Positions 26,603 to 34,601 of a stretch of DNA of 64,000 nt are shown here, piece after piece. Position numbers and translations under genes: made by a program. The notes under the pieces are model-generated. The model saw only the letters and a list, made by a program, of their open reading frames with translations. It ran no database searches and had not been told where the DNA came from. This DNA comes from Gaetbulibacter_A aestuarii (GTDB lineage Bacteria; Bacteroidota; Bacteroidia; Flavobacteriales; Flavobacteriaceae). Position 1 is the first letter of the stretch. Every line of letters starts with the position of its first letter. The stretch is taken from NCBI RefSeq assembly GCF_039537665.1, contig NZ_BAABAY010000002.1:617802-681801 (forward strand). Direction: 5' to 3'.

Positions 26603-27812
26603 ATGAGGTATTTCTTGTCCGTATTAATTGGTCTTATTTTTCTTGGTTGTCAGCAAAGCCCAAAGTCAGAAACCCTTACTTTAGGCACTTACCGAGGTGT
26701 TTTTAAGGCACAAGACGATAATGATATGCCTTTTATTTTTGAAGTAACCTCAGATTCTACCTTAAGTATATTTAATGCCGGTGAAACGGTTAAAGTTGAA
26801 GATATTACTTATCGAAATGATTCTGTTTTTATTCAAATGCCTGTTTTTGAAAGTTTTATTGCAGCAAAGCTGAAGGATAATATGCTGAAAGGAAACTTTA
26901 TCACACCCAGTTTAAAACGTTCACTACCTTTTGAAGCCCAACGTGATTCCGTGCGATTTACCGTGAAAAATAAGCCCGAGTTTGATATTTCAGGTAATTG
27001 GGAAACTGTTTTTAGTCCGCATGAAGCTGAAAATAGTTATATCGCCAAAGGTATTTTTTCGCAAAGCGGAAGTCAAATTGTAGGTACTTTTCGAACTACA
27101 ACCGGAGATTACCGGTTTTTGGATGGTGTGGTAGATGGCGATCAATTGAAGTTATCAACTTTTGATGGATCACATGCATTCCTGTTCACAGGAAAAATAA
27201 CTAAAGATAGTATTCATGGGATGTTTTATTCGGGAAACCATTGGAAAGAACCTTTTACCGCCTGGCGAAATGGTACGTTCGAATTACCGGACGCCGATTC
27301 CCTAACGTTCTTAAAACCGGGATATAAAACCATAGATTTTACGTTCCTTGACGCTGATGGGAATGAGGTTAGTTTGTCGGATGCTCGATTTGAAAATAAA
27401 GTTGTTTTGGTTCAAATTATGGGAACCTGGTGTCCGAATTGTTTGGATGAAAGTCGGTTTTTAGCAGATTTTTATACTGAGAATAAGTCCAGGGATATTG
27501 AAATCGTAGCGCTATCCTTTGAATATGCTAAAACTGAGGAAGCTGTTCAATAATATCAAAAGATTAAAGGAAAATACAGGAATCACTTATCCTGTATTGT
27601 TAGCGCAAATAGGCTCAAGCAATAAGAATGAAGCGAATAAAAAATTACCCATGCTGAATCATATTTTGTCTTATCCAACACTGATCTATTTGGATAAAAC
27701 GGGAACAGTAAGAAAAATTCATACGGGATTCAACGGACCGGCAACAGGCGAAAAATATGAGGATTTCAAGAGAGAATTCAAAAGTTTTGTAACTGATCTC
27801 CTGAACGAGTAA
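26603..27812 (+). pseudogene. TlpA-like thioredoxin lipoprotein, broken by a frameshift near 27545
   Basis: Frame one (26603-27553) encodes a lipoprotein (lipobox IFLGC, Cys16), a beta-rich DUF4369-like domain and the first part of a TlpA thioredoxin domain with the redox motif WCPNC (Cys277, Cys280). It stops after AKTEEAVQ. The rest of the fold, NNIKRLKENTGITYPVLLA to YPTLIYLDKTGTVRKIHTGF, continues in another frame up to 27812. Removing one base near 27545 restores a 402-residue protein. No slippery heptamer is seen. This is either a real mutation or a sequencing error. If read through, it would be a periplasmic thiol oxidoreductase. Confidence 0.85.
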
Positions 27813-28292
27813 TCAAAGAGGTTTTAGATATTCAAGTTTTTCCTCGAATTCGAATTGTAGATCTTCATGTAAACCTTTTAAAACTTTCTTCGCCAAAAGC
27901 AATTGACGGTTGTATGAATTCCGCAATTGTGAACTGCGCTGTATTGAAGGTTTAAAATCGCGGAGTTTTTCACAGAAATAGAGCAGTAAATCCACTTCTG
28001 TTTCCTTTTTTTGAGAATAGCGAATAAACTTTTTTACATTTTTCAGGATCTTCCTAACGGATTTTCGGATATAAAAAAAGCTGGCTGTATTAATCGTTTC
28101 AAAGCTTTCATCCATATATCCTTTAATACTTTCCACATAAGCGTCTTCATCAAAAGATTCAAATAATAAATAGGAGAGGAGCTCTTTATTTTCTTTTTTA
28201 AAGCGTCCTAATCGTAAACACAAATCCTGCAATTCCTGAGCGGTAAGTGTAGTAAGTTCTTTTTTAATATCTCGTATGGACGCTGCTTTCAT
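27813..28292 (-). CDS. Conserved-looking helical protein, unknown
   Basis: This 159-residue, soluble, almost wholly helical and strongly charged protein has no motif I can name. Its N-terminus (IKKELTTLTAQELQDLCLRLGRFKKENKELLSYLLFE) and basic centre (RKILKNVKKFIRYSQKK) suggest a protein- or RNA-binding helical bundle. The stop codon abuts the stop of the convergent tlpA-like pseudogene. Confidence 0.65.
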   Translation of the reverse strand: MKAASIRDIKKELTTLTAQELQDLCLRLGRFKKENKELLSYLLFESFDEDAYVESIKGYMDESFETINTASFFYIRKSVRKILKNVKKFIRYSQKKETEVDLLLYFCEKLRDFKPSIQRSSQLRNSYNRQLLLAKKVLKGLHEDLQFEFEEKLEYLKPL

Positions 28293-28311
28293 TTAAAAAT
28301 TCAATTTGAAT

Positions 28312-28345
28312 AAAAATAAAAAAACCATTGCAAGTACAATGGTTA
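28312..28345 (-). terminator. Intrinsic terminator of the E1 fusion gene
   Basis: Stem AACCATTG/CAATGGTT (28323-28330 and 28337-28344) with a 6-nt loop, followed on the minus strand by a T7 run and more T-rich sequence. Confidence 0.85.
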
Positions 28346-28370
28346 TTCTATAATTTGTTTTTAAAACAGC

Positions 28371-30782
28371 CTAGCGTAACTTAGGATAATCTTTCGGATT
28401 CACCTCATGCATCATCGCGTAGATCGTTTCAAATATATCTTCCGCCGAAGGCTTAGAAAAATAATCTCCATCGTTACCATATGCAGGTCTATGCTCTTTC
28501 GCTGTTAAGGTTTTAGGTTGACTGTCAAGATATTTATAGGCGTTTTGTTTATTTAAAATCTCATTTAAAATATAGGCAGAGGCACCTCCAGGAACATCTT
28601 CATCAATAATAATGAGACGATTTGTTTTTTGGGTACTTTTAAGTATGTCTTTATTAAGATCGAATGGTAACAAGGATTGAACATCGATAATTTCAATATC
28701 AATGCCTGCCGCAGTCAGATCTTTTGACGTTTCTTCAACCAAACGTAAAGTAGAACCATAAGAAACTACCGTAATATCGCTACCTTCTTTTAAAGTTTCA
28801 ACAACGCCAATAGGTGTTTTTATCTCACTTAAATTTGAAGGCATTTTTTCTTTTAAACGATATCCATTCAAACATTCTACGATCAAGGCCGGATCATCAC
28901 CTTGCATTAAGGTATTGTAAAAACCGGCAGCTTTAGTCATATTTCTAGGAACCAGAACATGAATTCCGCGAACTAAATTCAATATACCTCCCATTTGAGA
29001 CCCGGAATGCCAGATACCTTCCAGACGATGTCCACGCGTTCGCACAATTAAGGGCGCTTTTTGTTTTCCTTTGGTGCGGTAGTGTGTTGTGGCCAGATCA
29101 TCGCTAATAATTTGAAGCGCATACATCAGGTAATCCAGATATTGGATCTCTGCAATAGGGCGGAAGCCCCGTAGTGACAAACCGATACCCTGGCCAATAA
29201 TTGTAGCTTCACGAATTCCTGTATCGGCTACGCGAAGTGCGCCAAATTTTTCCTGTAAGCCTTCTAATCCCTGATTCACATCACCAATGTTTCCGGTATC
29301 TTCACCAAATATTAGTGCTTCAGGATGATTTGAAAACAGGGTTTTAAAATTATCTCGAAGAATGATTCTCCCGTCTACCGAAGCCGCATCAGCATCGTAA
29401 ACCGGTTTCACTTCTTTAATTAAAATATTGGATCTGTTGGTCTCTGAGTATAAATGAGAACTGAATTTAGGCTCAACAACCTCGTAAGTCTTATTTAACC
29501 ACGACTTTAATTGTTCTTTCTCCGGTAAATTTTCTCCAATAACATAACGAAGCGCTTTTCTTCCGTGAGAAAAAATATCTTTTCGGTTTGGCTCATCAAT
29601 ACCAGCCAGACTTTCTTTTAATTTTTTAATAAATACACCATTTGGGCTCTTAGAGGCCAAACTACTTAATAGACCAGTAACTTCCTGACGTTCTTTAATT
29701 ATAGGTTTTAAAAACGTGTTCCAGGCATTTTTCTTGGCATCACGAACTTCGCGCTTGATATGGCGTTCAATTTCGGTAATCGTTTCATTGTCGGCAATAC
29801 CCGTCTGGATCATCCATTCACGCATTTTAGCATTACAATCGTGCTGCTTTTCCCATTCCAGACGTTCCGGACTTTTATAACGCTCATGAGATCCTGATGT
29901 AGAATGTCCTTGAGGTTGTGTGACTTCCGTAACGTGAATCAATACAGGGACATGCTCTTCTCGAGCAATCGTGGCTGCTTCCTGATAGGTTTCTATAAGA
30001 TTGGCATAATCCCAGGCTTTTACACGAAGGATTTCAAAGCCTTTTTCATTTTCTGTACGTTGAAAACCACTAAGAACCTCTGAAATATTTTCTTTTGTAG
30101 TTTGATATTTGGCCGGAACGGAAATTCCGTATTCATCATCCCAAACACTAATAACCATGGGGACCTGCAAAACTCCTGCGGCATTCACGGTCTCAAAAAA
30201 TAAACCTTCACTGGTGCTCGCATTACCAATTGTGCCCCAGGCAACTTCATTCCCTTTATCCGAGAATTTTGAGGCGTTCAGATCTTTGAGTTTTCTATAC
30301 AGTTTTGATGCTTGCGCTAAACCTAATAACCGCGGCATTTGTCCGGCTGTCGGAGAAATATCGGCACTGGAGTTGTACTGCTTGGTAAGATCTTTCCAGG
30401 TGCCATCATCGTTCAGGCTATGGGTAGCAAAATGACCTCCCATTTGACGACCGGCCGACATCGGTTCATTTTCCAGATCGGTATCAGCATATAAACCGGC
30501 GAAGAACTGTTCCGGTGTTAATTCGCCAATAGCCATCATAAAGGTTTGATCGCGGTAATATCCGGAGCGCCAGTCACCCTTAATAAAGGCTTTCGCCATG
30601 GCTAACTGTGGCACTTCTTTACCATCACCAAAAATTCCAAATTTCGCTTTTCCTGTGAGTACTTCCCGACGTCCTAAAAGACTACATTCACGGCTTCGTA
30701 CAGCAGTTTTATAATCATTTAAAACTTCCGTCTTAAAATCTTCAAAAGAAAGGTTATTTTTCAAATCTGGTAAGTCTTGCAT
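28371..30782 (-). CDS. Fused alpha/beta E1 2-oxoacid dehydrogenase-like enzyme (thiamine diphosphate)
   Basis: The start is taken at ATG 30782 (803 residues), because the upstream TTG at 30806 lies inside the promoter. The N-terminal half is E1-alpha-like (GRREVLTGKAKFG, YYRDQTF, GRQMGGHF, GHSTSGSHERY). The C-terminal half is E1-beta-like (FGEDTGNIGDVNQGLEGLQEKFG, RVADTGIREATIIGQGIGLSLRGFRPIAEIQ, DEDVPGGASAYILNEIL). Branched-chain or similar 2-oxoacid E1 enzymes normally use separate subunits or a shorter fusion. The usual GDG...NN thiamine motif is altered (GNASTSEG near 185, DDE near 213). No E2 or E3 gene is adjacent. The substrate is unknown. Confidence 0.85.
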   Translation of the reverse strand: MQDLPDLKNNLSFEDFKTEVLNDYKTAVRSRECSLLGRREVLTGKAKFGIFGDGKEVPQLAMAKAFIKGDWRSGYYRDQTFMMAIGELTPEQFFAGLYADTDLENEPMSAGRQMGGHFATHSLNDDGTWKDLTKQYNSSADISPTAGQMPRLLGLAQASKLYRKLKDLNASKFSDKGNEVAWGTIGNASTSEGLFFETVNAAGVLQVPMVISVWDDEYGISVPAKYQTTKENISEVLSGFQRTENEKGFEILRVKAWDYANLIETYQEAATIAREEHVPVLIHVTEVTQPQGHSTSGSHERYKSPERLEWEKQHDCNAKMREWMIQTGIADNETITEIERHIKREVRDAKKNAWNTFLKPIIKERQEVTGLLSSLASKSPNGVFIKKLKESLAGIDEPNRKDIFSHGRKALRYVIGENLPEKEQLKSWLNKTYEVVEPKFSSHLYSETNRSNILIKEVKPVYDADAASVDGRIILRDNFKTLFSNHPEALIFGEDTGNIGDVNQGLEGLQEKFGALRVADTGIREATIIGQGIGLSLRGFRPIAEIQYLDYLMYALQIISDDLATTHYRTKGKQKAPLIVRTRGHRLEGIWHSGSQMGGILNLVRGIHVLVPRNMTKAAGFYNTLMQGDDPALIVECLNGYRLKEKMPSNLSEIKTPIGVVETLKEGSDITVVSYGSTLRLVEETSKDLTAAGIDIEIIDVQSLLPFDLNKDILKSTQKTNRLIIIDEDVPGGASAYILNEILNKQNAYKYLDSQPKTLTAKEHRPAYGNDGDYFSKPSAEDIFETIYAMMHEVNPKDYPKLR

Positions 30783-30803
30783 TTTGTTATGCTTTGGCTC
30801 GTG

Positions 30804-30834
30804 CAAAAGTACTTAATCTTTATCGTTTTTGCAA
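30804..30834 (-). promoter_or_regulatory. Promoter of the E1 fusion gene
   Basis: On the minus strand: TTG (30834-30832), 20-nt spacer, TACTTTTG (30811-30804), 21 nt before the ATG at 30782. Confidence 0.75.
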
Positions 30835-30943
30835 TAGTTATTAGACACTAATTTTTAGACTATAATTAATTATTATGAATTTAACGAAAAAATATTATGA
30901 ATTATACATTTAAACTGTCATTTTACTGAAATTAATTAAATAT

Positions 30944-33775
30944 TTAGTACCAACGACGACGGAATAATCCAAATAGGACTTGAGGATCTACCGTGAATTT
31001 AAATCTTATTTTTTGACTGTAATTAGGCTGACTGATTTCCCAACCTAGATTCGAATAAACAGGGAAATAGATCTCAAAATAATCTGTTACCAAATTCACT
31101 CTAATTCCTGAATCGTAGGCAATAAAAGGATCGTTAAATTTATTTTTCACAACGCCCAGATCACCATACATTAAAACGTATTTCCATAAGGTCGTACTGA
31201 CGTTCAAAGTACTAATCCATTGATTGGCAAATGGTGTTTCCAATTTCGATTTAAATCCACCTTCAGCATCAATATACTGCTGACTAAAGATTCCGGAAGC
31301 CTCTGATCGTCCTAAATAATTGTAATCAAATAAATAATCGGTTGGTCGGTCTAGTGCGAAACTAAAGTAATCGGAGTCTAGTGGATTATCGTTTTTCAGG
31401 AAAAATCCTGTAAATAAGCGCATATTTAATTGCCGGTTGTTCTCAAACAAACGGCGGTATTCATAAGTAAAAGATAGTTTGCTGAATTTATGCCCCAGCT
31501 GAAAATCTGTATACCATTTATTAAAGTGAATCAAATTATCATTGGAATAAATGTATCGCGCATTGAATACGCCATAGTTAGGTTCATTTTTAGTAAGAAT
31601 GTTGTTAACATCCTTGTCCCGGTGAATATCAACATAACGTAGGGAAACCAATTGGCGTTTATTCGATCTGAAATCATCAGCTTCACGAAAATAAAGTTTG
31701 ACCGTTGGAGCAAATTGCCGCACGAACAAATCTTTAGCGTAAGAAGAATAACCAAAGCCAAGACCATAAGTAACATCGTATAGATCTGAATTTTCAAGAT
31801 AATGCGTCATTGAAACAAAACCTGAACCGGTAATGGATTTAGATTGAAGGGAGTATTTGGGTTCCAGTTTATAATTCAATCTTTTATGAAGCAAGGTTTT
31901 ATTATACGCTCTAAGGCCAAGTGTTAAACCGTCATAAATGTTTCTGAATTCAATTACAGGCATGAAGAATAATTGGTTGTAATAAGGATCTTCAACATCT
32001 TGAAATACCCGAACTTGAAGCGGTTTGTTGTTAAAAAAGAAACCTTTCAGGGATTTCCAGTTATCTCGTAAATTAATTTCAGGAATAACTTTATTGTAAT
32101 TTAGTACAAGTTTATCAGCGTTTTCCCTTGGAATGGTGATGGTTTTGGAGGAGTCAATGGCTTCGATCCAGCGTTTTGAAACTATGGTATCATTGCGAAG
32201 CGTAAAAAGGGAAACCGGTACTTTGTTTTCTCGTTTGTTTTTAATGGTTAGCGTAATGGAATCTTCGGTCTTTCGAACGCTTTTAATCTTAAAATCGATT
32301 TTCTTTCGGCTATTCACATAATCATCAAAAAACCAATCAATATTCTTTTTGGTTCGCGATTTTAAAAAACTTTCGAATTCTTTTGTGGAGGTTGGTTCTA
32401 ATTTGTGATAGTACAAAAAGTCTTCAATAGCAGCTTCTAAAGTATCACTGTTTATAAAATCATCGAGGTATTTAAACCCAACACCAGCCTTGTACTTATT
32501 CGCGATATTATTATTGAATTTCAGAAGCGAATCCTTCGCCATATTGAGCGGCTGATCGCGGTTGGTTCGTGCCATCAACATAAAACCTAAAACATATTTA
32601 TCATTGAAACGCATATCCGCTGCATGAAATGAGCGCACGCCCCAAAAATCAGCAATCGACCCAAGGAATTTCATATCCGGATAAAATTCATCAACGTAGT
32701 TCATCATATAGAACATTTGTATACCGTCTAACAACCACTGTTCCTTTCTGGGGTTTAAAAGCAGTGTATTCTCTAAATAATTGTGCAGGGCGATCTTCAA
32801 TACTTTTAATTCATATTGAAAATGATCCGGATAGGGTTTTATGAATTTAGGCAAGAAATTGAGTCCGTAGATGGGGTTTTTATCATAATCAATTTGGGTT
32901 ACCAATAATTTATTGAAGGGATATTGTCCGAAATTTTGAAACAAAAATTTACTGATACGTTCCGTAATTAAAACTTTATCCAAAACATCCAACTCGGTAT
33001 CAGAAATACTGGATATCAGAGAAAAATCATCACCTTTTATGCGGTTGAATTTTGGCTCTTTATTAAGGAATAATTTAGTACTGATACGATCTTTTCCGGT
33101 TAAAATCTGTGTTTTTACACTGTCGCGAACCCTGTTTTTAACCTTATCCAATTCTGAAGTGAGATCATAGTATTCAGGATAATTAACTTCAAGGTCAATA
33201 TCCGCTTTTGGAATATAAAGATCATCCAGACCTTTATTACTGTAATAATGCCAGGAACCGTCGAATACCGCTGGGGTAATGTACCAATACCGTAAATTAT
33301 AATCACCTATATCTGTTACACCATAACTCGTAAATTTACTATTAGGAACCTTGACCACATACGCCAGATTCAGGGTATAACTTTCACCGGGTTTAACAGG
33401 TTTGTTCAGAACAACTTTGAGAACATCGATCTGATCTTTTAAAGGTTTAAAATCTACAGGAACACTATCCTGTGTCATGGAGGTTACCACAGAATAGCCG
33501 CGATCTTCATTTTTTGCCAAATGAAAATCATTAATAAACTCATCGGCAATACGTGTGGCTAAAGCTGTTTTTTTGGTAGCATAGCTATTCGGCCAATTGT
33601 TCAAATAGATAGTGTCCAGCGTTTTCTCAGAGGTATTTTGGTATACGATGCGCTGTTTGATTTTTATGGTATGATCCCGTACATTAAAATCTGCTTTCAG
33701 GTCGATTTTATTCTGACCGAAGCTCATATAGTTTACAAGGAAAACCAGAGAAAAAATAAACAGGCGTGATTTCAA
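30944..33775 (-). CDS. Degenerate M1-peptidase-like domain fused to an outer-membrane barrel
   Basis: The start codon is TTG; it gives a good signal peptide (MKSRLFIFSLVFLVNYMSFGQ), while no later ATG does. Residues 22-500 look like the M1 (gluzincin) N-terminal and catalytic domains, but the zinc motif HExxH is replaced by HNYLE (His331 to Glu335) and the following WLxEG by WLLDG (347-351). Catalysis is thus unlikely. From about 590 to 943 the protein is a run of amphipathic strands with aromatic girdles, ending RRRWY, as in an outer-membrane beta-barrel. It is probably surface or periplasm-facing; its function is unknown. Confidence 0.75.
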   Translation of the reverse strand: MKSRLFIFSLVFLVNYMSFGQNKIDLKADFNVRDHTIKIKQRIVYQNTSEKTLDTIYLNNWPNSYATKKTALATRIADEFINDFHLAKNEDRGYSVVTSMTQDSVPVDFKPLKDQIDVLKVVLNKPVKPGESYTLNLAYVVKVPNSKFTSYGVTDIGDYNLRYWYITPAVFDGSWHYYSNKGLDDLYIPKADIDLEVNYPEYYDLTSELDKVKNRVRDSVKTQILTGKDRISTKLFLNKEPKFNRIKGDDFSLISSISDTELDVLDKVLITERISKFLFQNFGQYPFNKLLVTQIDYDKNPIYGLNFLPKFIKPYPDHFQYELKVLKIALHNYLENTLLLNPRKEQWLLDGIQMFYMMNYVDEFYPDMKFLGSIADFWGVRSFHAADMRFNDKYVLGFMLMARTNRDQPLNMAKDSLLKFNNNIANKYKAGVGFKYLDDFINSDTLEAAIEDFLYYHKLEPTSTKEFESFLKSRTKKNIDWFFDDYVNSRKKIDFKIKSVRKTEDSITLTIKNKRENKVPVSLFTLRNDTIVSKRWIEAIDSSKTITIPRENADKLVLNYNKVIPEINLRDNWKSLKGFFFNNKPLQVRVFQDVEDPYYNQLFFMPVIEFRNIYDGLTLGLRAYNKTLLHKRLNYKLEPKYSLQSKSITGSGFVSMTHYLENSDLYDVTYGLGFGYSSYAKDLFVRQFAPTVKLYFREADDFRSNKRQLVSLRYVDIHRDKDVNNILTKNEPNYGVFNARYIYSNDNLIHFNKWYTDFQLGHKFSKLSFTYEYRRLFENNRQLNMRLFTGFFLKNDNPLDSDYFSFALDRPTDYLFDYNYLGRSEASGIFSQQYIDAEGGFKSKLETPFANQWISTLNVSTTLWKYVLMYGDLGVVKNKFNDPFIAYDSGIRVNLVTDYFEIYFPVYSNLGWEISQPNYSQKIRFKFTVDPQVLFGLFRRRWY

Positions 33776-33892
33776 CTTAGAATAACGATTTAGGTGAACT
33801 TGTTTTAAGGCTTCGCAATATAATGAAATAAGTTGTAGGATATTTCAATTTATCGGAGCTTAACATTATTGCTAAGATGATTTAAATACAAT

Positions 33893-34582
33893 TTAGAAAT
33901 TTGGACTTAAACCGGACTGATCGTAGAATGCGTTCAGGATTTCAATAACTTCATCGGAAGTATCTACTAAATGAATCAGATCCAGATCCTTTTCGCTGAT
34001 GTTATTGTTAGCGGTTAATAAGGTATTTTTAACCCAATCCATTAAACCTTTCCAAAAATCAGATCCCACCAGAATAATGGGGAATTTTTCAATTTTATGT
34101 GTTTGAATCAGGGTCATCGCTTCAAATAATTCATCCAAAGTTCCAAAACCTCCGGGCATAACCACAAAACCTTGTGAATACTTTACAAACATGACCTTCC
34201 GAACGAAAAAGTAATCAAAATCCAAACTTTTATCATGATCGATATACGGATTATCATGCTGCTCAAACGGAAGTTCAATATTAAGTCCTACTGATGTGCC
34301 GCCGCCCAGGTGAGCGCCTTTGTTACCCGCCTCCATAATACCGGGGCCACCGCCTGTTATGACACCATAACCGGCTTCCACGATCTTTTTGGCAATTTCT
34401 TCTGTAAGCTTATAATACATTTGTTCCGGTTTGGTTCTGGCTGAACCAAAAATGGACACACAAGGTCCAATTTTACTCATATTCTCAAAACCGTAAACAA
34501 ACTCGCCCATGATCTTAAAAATAGCCCAGGCATCATTGGTTTTGATCTCATTCCAACCTTTTGGATGGTGTTCTCCTCTCAT
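33893..34582 (-). CDS. LOG family protein (TIGR00730, nucleotide phosphoribohydrolase)
   Basis: The 229-residue Rossmann-fold protein has SIFGSARTK near 43-51, GVITGGGPGIMEAGNKGA near 72-89 and the catalytic PGGFGTLDELFEAMT near 142-156. The PGGxGTxxE motif defines the LOG family, which cleaves cytokinin-type riboside or other nucleoside 5'-monophosphates into base and ribose-5-phosphate. In bacteria it probably works in purine metabolism. It ends the uvrA transcription unit: its ATG is 20 nt after the uvrA stop. Confidence 0.9.
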   Translation of the reverse strand: MRGEHHPKGWNEIKTNDAWAIFKIMGEFVYGFENMSKIGPCVSIFGSARTKPEQMYYKLTEEIAKKIVEAGYGVITGGGPGIMEAGNKGAHLGGGTSVGLNIELPFEQHDNPYIDHDKSLDFDYFFVRKVMFVKYSQGFVVMPGGFGTLDELFEAMTLIQTHKIEKFPIILVGSDFWKGLMDWVKNTLLTANNNISEKDLDLIHLVDTSDEVIEILNAFYDQSGLSPNF

Positions 34583-34601
34583 GATATTATTTCATTTTAT
34601 G

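Noticed and set aside
27530..27556. Programmed ribosomal frameshift in the tlpA-like gene
   Set aside because: No slippery heptamer, stimulatory hairpin or Shine-Dalgarno-like spacer was seen near the break.
27519..27812. Separate small gene after the TlpA-like ORF
   Set aside because: Its product is the second half of a thioredoxin fold and lacks a proper start; it is explained by a frameshift.
30783..30806. TTG start upstream of the E1 fusion gene
   Set aside because: It lies within the -7 box TACTTTTG; the ATG at 30782 is preferred.
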